A stretch of DNA of 64,000 nt from Ilyomonas sp963790435 (GTDB lineage Bacteria > Bacteroidota > Bacteroidia > Chitinophagales > Chitinophagaceae), in NCBI GenBank assembly GCA_963790435.1, contig CAWBOI010000001.1, positions 1,178,001 to 1,242,000 of the forward strand, in the 5' to 3' direction. The notes below the pieces were generated by a model. That model saw only the letters and a program-made list of their open reading frames with translations, did not search any database and had not been told where the DNA came from. Shown here one piece after another: positions 34,965-44,077 of the stretch. The position numbers and the translations under genes are program-made. The number at the start of each line of letters is the position of its first letter. Within the stretch, counting starts at the first letter, position 1.

Positions 34965-35876
34965 ATGAAACGATTTTTTATTACGGCAATGATTGTATGG
35001 CTGGGCATTTCTGCATTTGCGCAACAAAACAGCAATACCGCAAACGTGGCAGATACAACCGCGAAACCTTTAACAGACACGGGTTTTCAGAAACCAGATA
35101 CCATTCGCGTTGGCAATTTTGTAATTGTAAAACACGGTAAAAATGGTGAAGCCAATGGCGACAAAGGAAGAACGTTTTCCGTTACCATTCGCTCGGGTTC
35201 GCACGAGTATGATACAGTAGTTTCCACACACAAATCGGCATTCAGTACCAACTGGTTTATTTTCGATTTGGGCTTTGCCAATTATACCGATAAAACCAAT
35301 TATGCAGCTGTTGCAGGCGATCCTTATTTGAACACAACAGGAAGTGCAAAGCCGTTTGCTAAAAGCGATTTAAAGCTCATTACCAAATCGTCGAACGTAA
35401 ACATCTGGCTGTTCATGCAAAAGCTGAACATTGTGAAAAAAGCGATCAATTTGAAGTATGGTTTGGGTTTGGAAATGTTCAATTTTCGATACGACAACAA
35501 TATCAGTTACAATAAAACACCGGCTTATATTTTTAAAGACAGCATCAATTTTTCAAAAGACAAATTGTACACGGCGTATGCCACCGTACCGATAATGTTA
35601 AACATCAATCCGTTTCCAAATAAGAAGCGCATATCATTTAGTGCTGGCGTTAGCGCGGGGTATTTAATTGGCAGCCACACCAAACAAGTCAGCAACGAGC
35701 GGGGCAAGACTAAAGTGCGTGGCGACTTTGATTTAAACCAGTGGCGCTTTGCGTATGTTGGCGAGTTGGCATTGGGTCCCGTAAGATTGTACGGCTCATA
35801 CAGCATCAATCCGTTGCACGAACATACACTAACGCAATATCCTTACGCTGTGGGCATTCGATTCAGCAATTGGTGA
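34965..35876 (+). CDS. outer-membrane beta-barrel protein (PorT-like)
   Basis: A 303-residue protein with a signal peptide (ending ISAFAQ), a polar linker, then repeated amphipathic strands (NVNIWLFMQKLNIV, ISFSAGVSAGYLIG, LYGSYSINPL) ending in an aromatic residue (FSNW), as outer-membrane barrels do. A GGAG Shine-Dalgarno-like sequence precedes the ATG, unusual in this window. It is the third gene of the sigma/anti-sigma unit and is probably its output or signal source. The terminator at 35888-35937 follows. Confidence 0.75.
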   Translation: MKRFFITAMIVWLGISAFAQQNSNTANVADTTAKPLTDTGFQKPDTIRVGNFVIVKHGKNGEANGDKGRTFSVTIRSGSHEYDTVVSTHKSAFSTNWFIFDLGFANYTDKTNYAAVAGDPYLNTTGSAKPFAKSDLKLITKSSNVNIWLFMQKLNIVKKAINLKYGLGLEMFNFRYDNNISYNKTPAYIFKDSINFSKDKLYTAYATVPIMLNINPFPNKKRISFSAGVSAGYLIGSHTKQVSNERGKTKVRGDFDLNQWRFAYVGELALGPVRLYGSYSINPLHEHTLTQYPYAVGIRFSNW

Positions 35877-35887
35877 TAAAAATTTGC

Positions 35888-35937
35888 ACTAAAAGCAAAA
35901 GGTCTGGCATGATAAAGCCAGACCTTTTGCTTTTAGT
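35888..35937. terminator. 21-bp-stem terminator after the ECF unit
   Basis: Perfect 21-base arms (core GGTCTGGC) surround an 8-base loop, ATGATAAA, at 35909-35916. Confidence 0.9.
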
Positions 35938-36095
35938 AAACGGAGATTGTATTGCTAAATATTAAACACGGCGCATTCGGTGATATGCTGCGTATTGCCG
36001 GTAATTAAAATTGGATTAATTCTAATTGCTGTGCTGTACTTAACTTTTACGTTAGAATATATTTGCACAGAAATCTAACTGCTATCCAAGAACTT

Positions 36096-37274
36096 ATGCA
36101 TCACTATCCCGCATCCGACAACGAAAATGAAAGAGTAAAAGAACTCCACAGCTATCATATTCTTGATTCTGGTTTTGAAAAAGAATTTGACGATCTGGTT
36201 CAGTTAGCAGCTAATATGTTATGGTCTCCTGTTGCAGCAATCAGCTTTATAGACGATTCAAGGCAATGGATAAAAGCACAAACAGGACTTAGCTTCTGCG
36301 AAGCCAGTCGCAATATTTCCGTATGTAATTATACCATCCTGCAAGAAGATATATTTGAAGTAGAAAACATGGAAATGGATGAGCGATTCAGTCATTTTCC
36401 CTATGTAATGAACGATCCCGGCTATCGCCATTATGCGGGTGTGCCGCTCATTACAAAGAATGGTTTTAAAATTGGTGTGTTTTACATAATAGCAGCCAAA
36501 GCACGCCGTCTGAATAAAGAAGATTGCAATACCTTAACCTTATTTGCCAACCAGGCAATGAAATTGGTAGAATTGCGATTAGAGAACAGGCAGCTTGAAA
36601 AACAAAACCAACAACAACAATACATATCGAGTGTATTGAGCCATGATATAAAAGGTCCATTATCAAACATAAAAACAGTATTAAGCATACAGCAAGAAGA
36701 CGATGACCTGCTCACCAAAACTGAAATTGCAACGATGAACGAAATGCTGTCGAAGCAAGTGAGTAACACTATCAATATGCTTAACAATATTACTAATTGG
36801 GGTAAGCTACAAATTGCTGGTAAAGTAGATAATCTAACTTGCTTCCAACTTCAACAATTGGTTACTGAAGTGATAGAAGGGTTAGACACAAGTTCTAAGT
36901 ACAATACAATAATAAATGACATACCATCATTACTAAACGTAGTAGCAGAAGAAGAAGGAGTACGGTTTGCTTTGCGCAATTTGCTTACTAATGCCAACAA
37001 GTTTACTTCTAATGGATACATAGTGGTTTCGCATAAAAACAAACAAGGCAAAGACTATATTTATGTTACCGACTCGGGCACAGGCATGAGTGAAGAGAAA
37101 GTGAATAACTTAAATCAGAACCAGCCTGTGGGTTCAAGCTACGGAACCAATAATGAAAAAGGAAATGGTTTAGGATTAGGTTTGCTGCACAATTATCTCA
37201 CTCGCAAAGGCGGCTTTCTTAATTTCGAAAGTGAGATTGGCAAAGGCACAAGGGTTTCGTTTGCTCTCTCATAA
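36096..37274 (+). CDS. GAF-domain sensor histidine kinase
   Basis: A 392-residue cytoplasmic kinase. Residues about 20-165 form a GAF domain (FDDLVQLAANMLWSPVAAISF ... VCNYTIL ... YAGVPLITKNGFKIGVFYII). The dimerisation/H-box is SVLSHDIKGPLSNIKTVL, followed by an HATPase domain with N-box NLLTNANKF, TDSGTGMS and GLGLGLLHNYL. The signal is unknown. No regulator is adjacent. The ATG at 36096 is chosen over TTG 36063. TATATTTG at 36058-36065 resembles a -7 promoter box. Confidence 0.88.
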   Translation: MHHYPASDNENERVKELHSYHILDSGFEKEFDDLVQLAANMLWSPVAAISFIDDSRQWIKAQTGLSFCEASRNISVCNYTILQEDIFEVENMEMDERFSHFPYVMNDPGYRHYAGVPLITKNGFKIGVFYIIAAKARRLNKEDCNTLTLFANQAMKLVELRLENRQLEKQNQQQQYISSVLSHDIKGPLSNIKTVLSIQQEDDDLLTKTEIATMNEMLSKQVSNTINMLNNITNWGKLQIAGKVDNLTCFQLQQLVTEVIEGLDTSSKYNTIINDIPSLLNVVAEEEGVRFALRNLLTNANKFTSNGYIVVSHKNKQGKDYIYVTDSGTGMSEEKVNNLNQNQPVGSSYGTNNEKGNGLGLGLLHNYLTRKGGFLNFESEIGKGTRVSFALS

Positions 37275-37392
37275 CCAAATGTTTTCACGTCTATTCTAAG
37301 TGAATGGATTAACTAAAACTTGTCATTTATAAACGCAGGAACTGCAATTGCCTTGCATTGTGTTTACTTTCACGCCTTTAATTGTATTGCGC

Positions 37393-39192
37393 ATGAAAAC
37401 ACTTGCTATTCTTTACTTCTTCTTTTCCTCATTCACCCTTTTCGCGCAGCAAAAACACCTTTTTTCTTTCCGTAAAAATGATTTTTTATTGGATGGAAAA
37501 CCGTTTCAAATGATTAGTGGCGAAATGCACCCGGCACGCATTCCCAAAGAGTATTGGCGCAACCGCATACAGTTGGCAAAAGCGATGGGATGCAATGCCA
37601 TTGCGGTTTACGTGTTTTGGAATTATCTTGAAACATCACCCAACCATTGGGATTTTCGTTCTGAGAACAGAGACATTGCACAGTTTATAAAACTATGTCA
37701 GCAGGAAGGCATGTGGGTATTGCTTCGTCCGGGTCCTTATGTATGTGCTGAATGGGATTTTGGTGGCTTGCCAGCGTATTTGTTGCAAACACCCAACATC
37801 AAAATCCGATGCATGGATTCTACTTACATGAGTGCTGTTACAAGGTATGTTGAACATCTTTCAAAAGAAGTAACCTCACTGCAATGTGATAAGGGCGGAC
37901 CAATACTGATGGTGCAAATTGAAAACGAATATGGCAGTTACGGCAACGATAAAACTTATTTAGAAGAGCTAAGAAAACTTTGGATAAAAAACGGCATTAC
38001 CGTTCCTTTTTATACGGCTGATGGAGCCACCGATTTTATGCTGGATGCAGGCAATGTAATGGGTGCTGCCATCGGTTTAGATAGCGGCACGGGCGATGCC
38101 GATTTTGCTACTGCCAAAAAGCACAATCCGGCCGTACCTGCGTTTAGCAGCGAAACGTATCCGGGCTGGTTAACACATTGGTTTGAACAGTGGCAAAAGC
38201 CTGATACAGCTTCGCTTTTGAAAGACATTACATATTTACTGCAAAACAAAAAATCATTCAATTTGTATGTAGTTCATGGAGGAACGAACTTTGGTTTTAG
38301 TGCAGGTGCGAATGCGTTTACGCCAACGCAATTTCAGCCTGATGTAACCAGTTACGATTACGATGCGCCCATCAACGAACAAGGGCAGCCAACACCGAAA
38401 TATTATGCGCTTCGCAAATTGATCAGCCAATATGTTTCTTACAAAATTCCCGACGTTCCCAAACCTGTAGAAGCTATGCCTGTTGCGCCTTTTACAATGA
38501 AGCCGCTCACTTCGGTTTGGAATGTTTTGCCAAAACCAATTGCCACGCCGCAGCCACAGCCGATGGAAAGCTTTGGTCAATCATCAGGATATATTTTGTA
38601 CAGCACCAAATTGATTGGTCATAAAAGCGGCAGGCTCACGCTTACTGAACCGCACGATTATGCGCTTATTTTTCTCAATGGAAAATTCGTTGATACCATG
38701 TACAGAGATGGTGGCAAATGGACAATTAATCTGCCAAAAACAAACGTTGATACGCCACGACTTGATATATTGGTGGAAGCAATGGGGCACATCAATTTTG
38801 CGCAATACATGACAGACCGGAAAGGCATTACAGACCGCATTACATTGAACGGCATGACGCTGATGGATTGGGAAACGTATTTACTTCCCATGAATGATTC
38901 TTTTATCACATCATTGCAAACCGCAACAGTTGATACTGCAAAAAGAGGAATGTACTATTCCGGTTTATTTTCTTTAAATGAAGTTCACGACACCTATCTT
39001 GATATGAGCCATTACACAAAAGGTGTAGTTTGGATAAATGGCCACAACTTAGGCAGATATTGGTTTGTAGGTCCGCAGCAGCATTTGTATTGCCCGGCTT
39101 CTTTCTTAAAAAAGGGCGAAAACAAAGTGATTGTTTTTGATTTACTGCAGCAGGAAACAAAGGATCTTCAAGGTGTGAAAACGCTGGAATAG
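37393..39192 (+). CDS. secreted GH35 beta-galactosidase
   Basis: A 599-residue glycoside hydrolase with a signal peptide (MKTLAILYFFFSSFTLFAQ). The acid/base Glu is in QIENEYGSYG and the likely nucleophile in AFSSETYPGW; RPGPYVCAEWDFGGLP is the GH35 signature. C-terminal jelly-roll domains follow (about 400-599, including GVVWINGHNLGRYW). It should remove terminal beta-galactose from glycans. No SusCD pair or other carbohydrate gene is adjacent, so it is not in a clear utilisation locus here. The start is ATG 37393. Confidence 0.93.
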   Translation: MKTLAILYFFFSSFTLFAQQKHLFSFRKNDFLLDGKPFQMISGEMHPARIPKEYWRNRIQLAKAMGCNAIAVYVFWNYLETSPNHWDFRSENRDIAQFIKLCQQEGMWVLLRPGPYVCAEWDFGGLPAYLLQTPNIKIRCMDSTYMSAVTRYVEHLSKEVTSLQCDKGGPILMVQIENEYGSYGNDKTYLEELRKLWIKNGITVPFYTADGATDFMLDAGNVMGAAIGLDSGTGDADFATAKKHNPAVPAFSSETYPGWLTHWFEQWQKPDTASLLKDITYLLQNKKSFNLYVVHGGTNFGFSAGANAFTPTQFQPDVTSYDYDAPINEQGQPTPKYYALRKLISQYVSYKIPDVPKPVEAMPVAPFTMKPLTSVWNVLPKPIATPQPQPMESFGQSSGYILYSTKLIGHKSGRLTLTEPHDYALIFLNGKFVDTMYRDGGKWTINLPKTNVDTPRLDILVEAMGHINFAQYMTDRKGITDRITLNGMTLMDWETYLLPMNDSFITSLQTATVDTAKRGMYYSGLFSLNEVHDTYLDMSHYTKGVVWINGHNLGRYWFVGPQQHLYCPASFLKKGENKVIVFDLLQQETKDLQGVKTLE

Positions 39193-39306
39193 AGAAAGAG
39201 GCTTCCCAGCTTTTGATGGATCAGGGTTTCAAAAAATCAAACAAAAACAAACTTCAAATCATTGTTTACAAATACCTTTATTTTTTGTTTATAAACCACC
39301 ATCATC

Positions 39307-40308
39307 TTGCAATCTGCCCGACAAAATTTTATCGTTCAAAAATGGATAACAGCGCTTTCGGTGGTGTTGTTTGCGGTAAAAATTATTGCCTATTACATCA
39401 CAGGTTCACTGGCTATTCTTACCGATGCACTCGAAAGCATTGTGAATGTAGTGGCGGGTTTTATTGGCTTGTATAGCTTGTATATTGCTGCCAAGCCAAG
39501 CGATTTGCAACATCCTTACGGACATGGCAAAGCCGAGTTTATTTCAGCAGCCGTAGAAGGGGGATTGATTGTTTCGGCCGGCTTAGTTATTCTCTATCAA
39601 ACAGTTCGCAACTTTTTTATTCATACCACTATTGGCAAGTTAGACACAGGTTTGATATTGGTAGCGGCTACCGGCATCATCAATTACATTGCGGGTTCTA
39701 TCTGTATAAAAAAAGGGATAAAAACAAAATCGGTTGCCCTGCAATCAAGCGGTAAACATTTGCAGATTGATACCTATTCAACTGCTGCCATTATTGTTGG
39801 TTTGTTTATTATCATTTATACAAAACAATACTGGCTTGACAGAGCCATTGCCATTGTGTTAAGCGGCGTTATTTTATACAACGGTTACACCATCATTCGC
39901 ACATCGCTGGCCGGCATTATGGACGAAGCCGACATGCAATTGCTCTCTCAAATGGTAAAGATGCTGAACGATAACCGCCGTAAAAACTGGATTGATGTTC
40001 ACAATCTTCGTGTAATCAAATACGGCAGTTTATTGCATGTAGATTGCCACTTAACGGTGCCATATTATTTCATAGTAAATGAAGCGCACATTGAAGTTGA
40101 AAAACTGCGCAACTGCATTACATCGGAGTTTAACGATGCGTTTGAATTGTTTGTACACACCGATGGCTGCATACCACCGCAAGGCTGCGCCATTTGTATA
40201 AAAGATGATTGCAGTGTAAGGCAGCAACCTTTGCAAAAGAGGCTCACCTGGACGTTGGAAAATGTGTTGGTAAACGAGAAACACACGATGAAAACAAAGG
40301 ATGAGTAG
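39307..40308 (+). CDS. cation diffusion facilitator (CDF) transporter with Cys-rich tail
   Basis: A 333-residue divalent-metal antiporter. Six membrane helices; ILTDALESIVNVVAG carries the helix-2 metal site and HPYGHGKAEFI the loop after it. The C-terminal cytoplasmic domain ends with TDGCIPPQGCAICIKDDCS, four Cys that may bind metal. The start must be TTG at 39307: an in-frame stop lies at 39292 and no ATG precedes the first helix. The substrate (Zn, Co, Fe or Mn) is uncertain. Confidence 0.9.
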   Translation: MQSARQNFIVQKWITALSVVLFAVKIIAYYITGSLAILTDALESIVNVVAGFIGLYSLYIAAKPSDLQHPYGHGKAEFISAAVEGGLIVSAGLVILYQTVRNFFIHTTIGKLDTGLILVAATGIINYIAGSICIKKGIKTKSVALQSSGKHLQIDTYSTAAIIVGLFIIIYTKQYWLDRAIAIVLSGVILYNGYTIIRTSLAGIMDEADMQLLSQMVKMLNDNRRKNWIDVHNLRVIKYGSLLHVDCHLTVPYYFIVNEAHIEVEKLRNCITSEFNDAFELFVHTDGCIPPQGCAICIKDDCSVRQQPLQKRLTWTLENVLVNEKHTMKTKDE

Positions 40309-40382
40309 CAAGAGGGAAGGTTCAAGAACACAAGAATGCAAGAAAGAAATTGTACGTATGTATGCTTGACGAGACAAAGAAA

Positions 40383-40835
40383 TTACAGCCGATCGTTTCT
40401 TCGTTTCACTACATCATAAACCGGAATGCCATATGCAACTGCATAAAGCGATAAATTAGAATCAGAAGTGATTAACAGCTTACATTCTTTTGCATAATCA
40501 AGAAGTAAGGAATCAGTCAATCCAAGATCATAAAAATGAAGATTCCTTGTCGCCTGTATAGAAGGAAGATATTTTTCGGTTGTTAGCTGCATAGTTTGGG
40601 TCAGTTTTTCAAGGTATTGATATTTATAATTGCCGGCAAATGTGTTAAGAAGATTGTCAACTTCTGTCCATATGTTAGGCAATACAACCAAATTTTCAAT
40701 GTTGCCGATCACCATTAGCAACTCTTCAAAATCCTGCTTTTCATAAATAGATGTTCGCTTGTGGGTTTTAAACAATCTCGGGTCAATAAAGCCGATTATC
40801 AAAACGACAAGCGCGTTGGTGTCAATGATAATCAT
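40383..40835 (-). CDS. PIN-domain protein (putative RNase)
   Basis: A 150-residue PIN domain. Four acidic residues expected at the metal site are present: Asp5 (IIDTNALV), Glu58 (WTEVD), Asp108 (GLTDSLLL) and Asp125 (ITSDSNLSLYA). PIN toxins cut tRNA, rRNA or mRNA. Its ATG overlaps the stop of the upstream gene (ATGA, 40832-40835), so translation is coupled. This looks like a toxin-antitoxin pair, but the partner lacks a visible DNA-binding motif. Confidence 0.8.
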   Translation of the reverse strand: MIIIDTNALVVLIIGFIDPRLFKTHKRTSIYEKQDFEELLMVIGNIENLVVLPNIWTEVDNLLNTFAGNYKYQYLEKLTQTMQLTTEKYLPSIQATRNLHFYDLGLTDSLLLDYAKECKLLITSDSNLSLYAVAYGIPVYDVVKRRNDRL

Positions 40836-41107
40836 TCTTGATTGTTGTAAAGATAAAAGCCCTCTACTTCCTTGCTTTTGTTGATTCTTAGCCTTTTGTA
40901 AATTCTATGAAACTGAAATTCTGAAGTTAAGGCTGGCAACGGAAGTGTACGCTTGTTTGTATTCTCAACTAAATATGATATTACAACATCCCAAACTCCT
41001 TCATCATTTTTATATTCAACTTGTTCAAGCCGAAAATCCGGATTTTGCAAGGAGCTTATTCCTTTTAATTCATTTTTAGCTATCTCAAGCAATTCTTTTA
41101 AAGTCAT
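40832..41107 (-). CDS. 91-residue partner of the PIN protein, unknown family
   Basis: A 91-residue protein: LKELLEIAKNELKGI forms a helix, then the sequence is largely beta (FRLEQVEYKNDEGVWDVVISYL) with a basic RIYKRLRINK segment. I recognise no family and see no ribbon-helix-helix, AbrB or HTH motif. The four-base overlap with the PIN gene suggests an antitoxin or cofactor role. Confidence 0.65.
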   Translation of the reverse strand: MTLKELLEIAKNELKGISSLQNPDFRLEQVEYKNDEGVWDVVISYLVENTNKRTLPLPALTSEFQFHRIYKRLRINKSKEVEGFYLYNNQE

Positions 41108-41147
41108 AAAAGTCTATTTTTATTCATAAATCATTCATTAACAATCC

Positions 41148-41894
41148 CTACATTATCGCTTCAAAACGCTGTTGAATAAAGGGCCAATTCACTACTTTCC
41201 ACCATTCGCTAATGTAATCGGGACGCCGGTTTTGGTAATGCAGATAATAGGCATGTTCCCAAACATCCAGCCCAAAAACAGGCATTCCTTTTAAGGCACT
41301 TACATCCATCAAAGGATTGTCCTGATTGGGCGTTGAACCGATGACTAATTTTTTATCATTAGTAACCACCAACCAAGCCCAGCCGCTTCCGAAACGATTT
41401 TTGGCAGCGTCGGTAAATTCGTTTTTAAACGCAGCAAACGATGAGAAATTACTATTGATAGCATCCATCAATTTTCCCGAAGGCATGGCAGTAGAAGAAG
41501 GCGTTTGCATCACTTTCCAAAACAATTCGTGGTTGTAATGTCCGCCTCCGTTGTTACGCATTTTGGTAGAATATTTCGATACGTTTGCCAGCACCTGTTC
41601 CAGTGTTGTGGTTTCTGGGTTTACATTTTCGGCAGCAATGGCTTCTTTCAAATTTTTAGCATAAGCCGCTGCATGTTTTGTGTAGTGCAATTCCATGGTT
41701 TGCGCATCAATCACCGGCTCTAATGTGTTGTAGGAATACGGCAATGGCGTTTGTTCAAAAGACGTTGTTTTGTTTTTATCGAAATTATTTGCAAGCGACG
41801 GCAACACAGTAGCAGCAAGCCCTGCAGCAATGCCTGCTTTGCCGGTGGTTTTGATAAACTCGCGGCGACTGTTGTTAGATGGTTGAGTATTCAT
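41148..41894 (-). CDS. Tat-exported Fe/Mn superoxide dismutase
   Basis: A 248-residue enzyme with a twin-arginine signal (NNSRREFIKTTGKAG) before the dismutase domain. Metal ligands and pattern match the cytoplasmic paralogue: NNGGGHYNH, TPNQDNPL and DVWEHAYYLHY. The Tat route fits a metal loaded before export, and places it in the periplasm. Its start overlaps the stop of the LptF/G-type gene (ATGA, 41891-41894), so the two are translationally coupled. Confidence 0.93.
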   Translation of the reverse strand: MNTQPSNNSRREFIKTTGKAGIAAGLAATVLPSLANNFDKNKTTSFEQTPLPYSYNTLEPVIDAQTMELHYTKHAAAYAKNLKEAIAAENVNPETTTLEQVLANVSKYSTKMRNNGGGHYNHELFWKVMQTPSSTAMPSGKLMDAINSNFSSFAAFKNEFTDAAKNRFGSGWAWLVVTNDKKLVIGSTPNQDNPLMDVSALKGMPVFGLDVWEHAYYLHYQNRRPDYISEWWKVVNWPFIQQRFEAIM

Positions 41895-43342
41895 ACGTTT
41901 TGTTTTTGTGCAAATTTGGATCGCGTAAAAAATGGAGTGATATTTTTAAAGAACCGGGTATATACTTCTTTATTGAACAACTGCGAATCTTTCATGGCTT
42001 TGGTGGTCAGAAAAATGCCAATCGGAATGAGCACCATCGTTGAAAGCCACATGCCTGTTAATGGTGAAGTAACACCTTGTTTTGCAAATTTTTCTCCGAA
42101 AGTATTAAGCAAATGAAAGGTAACAAAAAAGATGATGGCAAAAATAAGTGGCGTTCCCAAGCCTCCTTTGCGGATGATGGAGCCAAGCGGTGCGCCAATC
42201 ATAAACAACACAATGCAAGCCACCGAAAGTGTAAACTTGCGATGCCATTCTACCCAATGCTTTCGCAGCGATTCCACTCTGTCTTTATAATCTGATGCTT
42301 CTAATTTGGCAATATTCGCGGCTGAATTAATTTGCGCCATTGCTCTGTCAATAACGGTGGCGTTATTGGATGAGTTAAGTTTGTTTTTGCCGGTATCTTT
42401 TTGCGAAACGGCTTCCGCAAAAGAAAGAGGCGCCCATGTACTGTCTTTGTATTTTAAAAACAGAAGCGTTGAACGCAGTTCACGTTCGCTCCGGTGATAA
42501 AAATAATTATCCATTCCTTCCAGCGAATCAATGGCAATGTTCAACTGCCGCACGCTTAACATTTTAGGGCTGTACTTAAACAAGCTGTCGTCGGTTTTAT
42601 TCATAGCAAACGAAGCCAGATCGAACAACTTCGTGTATTCTTTAAAACCCAACCTGATGAATTCTGTGTTCGGATTATAACGTGTGCCGCGTTCTTCATA
42701 ACGCCAGCCATCGCGCAGCTTAAACTCCATAAAATGCTTATCCGGCGTAACCCGCATGATGCCGCTTTTGGCGATGAGCAAATTGTCCTGCAAGCCGGGA
42801 TTGCGTTCAAAAATCAATACGTTGTATATAGTGCTGTCGTCTTTATCTTTTTTACCCAATTTAATCACAAAACCTTCCAGCTTATCATAAAACACACCTT
42901 CTTTAATGTCGAAGGCCGGCTTGGTTGCTACCATGTCCCACTTCAGGGCATCGAGTTTCAAATTGGCAAAAGGAATAATATTGTTTTCGAACAAAAAAGC
43001 AACGCCACCAATTAAAACAGCCACTATAAATAACGGGCGCATAAAGCGAAGCAAAGAGATGCCTGCCGATTTAATAGCAACCAGTTCAAAGCTTTCACCC
43101 AGGTTGCCAAACGTCATAATAGAAGATAACAACAAAGCGAGGGGCAATGCAAGCGGAACAACGGTTGCGCCTACTGCGCCAACCAAGCGCATGATGGTAA
43201 AAAAATCGAACCCCTTGCCTACAATATCATCAATGTACAGCCAGAAAAACTGCATGATGAGCACGAACAAAGCAATTAAAAACGTGGCTAAAAACGGACC
43301 TACAAAGGCTTTAATAATGAGGATGTCAAGCTTTTTTATCAT
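41891..43342 (-). CDS. LptF/LptG family permease
   Basis: A 483-residue YjgP/YjgQ-family protein. Three N-terminal membrane helices (IIKAFVGPFLATFLIALFVLI onwards), a large periplasmic beta-jellyroll (about 120-340) and three C-terminal helices are visible. LptF and LptG form the transmembrane part of the ABC exporter that drives lipopolysaccharide to the outer membrane; which one this is cannot be told. The start MIKKLDILIIKAF at 43342 is chosen. Window-motif copy 42380-42390 encodes GKNKL. Confidence 0.9.
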   Translation of the reverse strand: MIKKLDILIIKAFVGPFLATFLIALFVLIMQFFWLYIDDIVGKGFDFFTIMRLVGAVGATVVPLALPLALLLSSIMTFGNLGESFELVAIKSAGISLLRFMRPLFIVAVLIGGVAFLFENNIIPFANLKLDALKWDMVATKPAFDIKEGVFYDKLEGFVIKLGKKDKDDSTIYNVLIFERNPGLQDNLLIAKSGIMRVTPDKHFMEFKLRDGWRYEERGTRYNPNTEFIRLGFKEYTKLFDLASFAMNKTDDSLFKYSPKMLSVRQLNIAIDSLEGMDNYFYHRSERELRSTLLFLKYKDSTWAPLSFAEAVSQKDTGKNKLNSSNNATVIDRAMAQINSAANIAKLEASDYKDRVESLRKHWVEWHRKFTLSVACIVLFMIGAPLGSIIRKGGLGTPLIFAIIFFVTFHLLNTFGEKFAKQGVTSPLTGMWLSTMVLIPIGIFLTTKAMKDSQLFNKEVYTRFFKNITPFFTRSKFAQKQNV

Positions 43343-43482
43343 GCTTGTTTTGAATAACAAACACAAATGTAAAGCTTACTGATGCAAGGCTTGCCAGTGA
43401 AGAAAAGAAAGAGGGCAATTTAACAATGAAAAAAGAGGCAAAAACAAACCTGTGATCCCGGCAACACTCAATGCTCACAACA

Positions 43483-43863
43483 TCAGTTTCCCAGGCGGTG
43501 AAACAAATCTTTTATCTGCGATTCCCAAAGCAGGCTTTGGTCTTTGATTTCAGCTTTTTCAGCAAAATCTTTTATCACTAAAATGGTTTGGTTCGTAATT
43601 TCTGTTTTCTCTATCCGAAATTCAAAATATTCTTCTTTGGGTGCAGTTAGCCAGCGGTATTTTACAAACTTATCCTGTTCATGTTCTATCTGTTCGGCTT
43701 TTTCAGTTGAACCGTTCCAGTTAAAAACAAAAATACTATCACGCTCATCTACCTTATCGGCAAACCACTCACCCAAACCGGATGGCGTTGATAAAAATTC
43801 ATACAAAATTTGCGGCGAACATCTTACGGGATATTCAAGAGTAAACAATTGCTTTTTCGCCAT
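43483..43863 (-). CDS. START-like domain protein
   Basis: A 126-residue SRPBCC/START-like protein, a conserved single-domain type in Bacteroidota: FTLEYPVRCSPQILYEFLSTPSGLGEWFADKV, then FNWNGSTEKAEQI and a C-terminal helix LLWESQIKDLFHRLG. It is probably ligand-binding. The window motif reads TTTGTTTTTGC about 35 bp after its stop (43438-43448). Confidence 0.8.
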   Translation of the reverse strand: MAKKQLFTLEYPVRCSPQILYEFLSTPSGLGEWFADKVDERDSIFVFNWNGSTEKAEQIEHEQDKFVKYRWLTAPKEEYFEFRIEKTEITNQTILVIKDFAEKAEIKDQSLLWESQIKDLFHRLGN

Positions 43864-43950
43864 TACAAAAACATTAATGCTTTGAGGGCTGCAATACTAT
43901 AAAATAAATGAATGGGGCGAAAATATATTTTGGGAGAAGAAACAAGAAAC

Positions 43951-44058
43951 AAGGTTCAAGTGTCAAGTAAGAAGATACAAGACACAAGACACAAGCATTA
44001 AAAGAAGGATGCTAAAATAAAATACCACTTGCTAATTCTGTCATCGCACTTGAACCTT
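43951..44058. repeat. AAGGTTCAAG-type inverted repeat
   Basis: Perfect 12-base arms AAGGTTCAAGTG (43951-43962) and CACTTGAACCTT (44047-44058) enclose CAAGACACAAGACAC-like sequence. A related AAGGTTCAAG is at 40317-40326. Confidence 0.65.
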
Positions 44059-44077
44059 TTTCTTGAACCTTGCGTCT

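Noticed and set aside
39213..39476. 87-codon plus-strand frame before the CDF transporter
   Set aside because: It overlaps the start of the transporter in another frame and encodes nothing recognisable.
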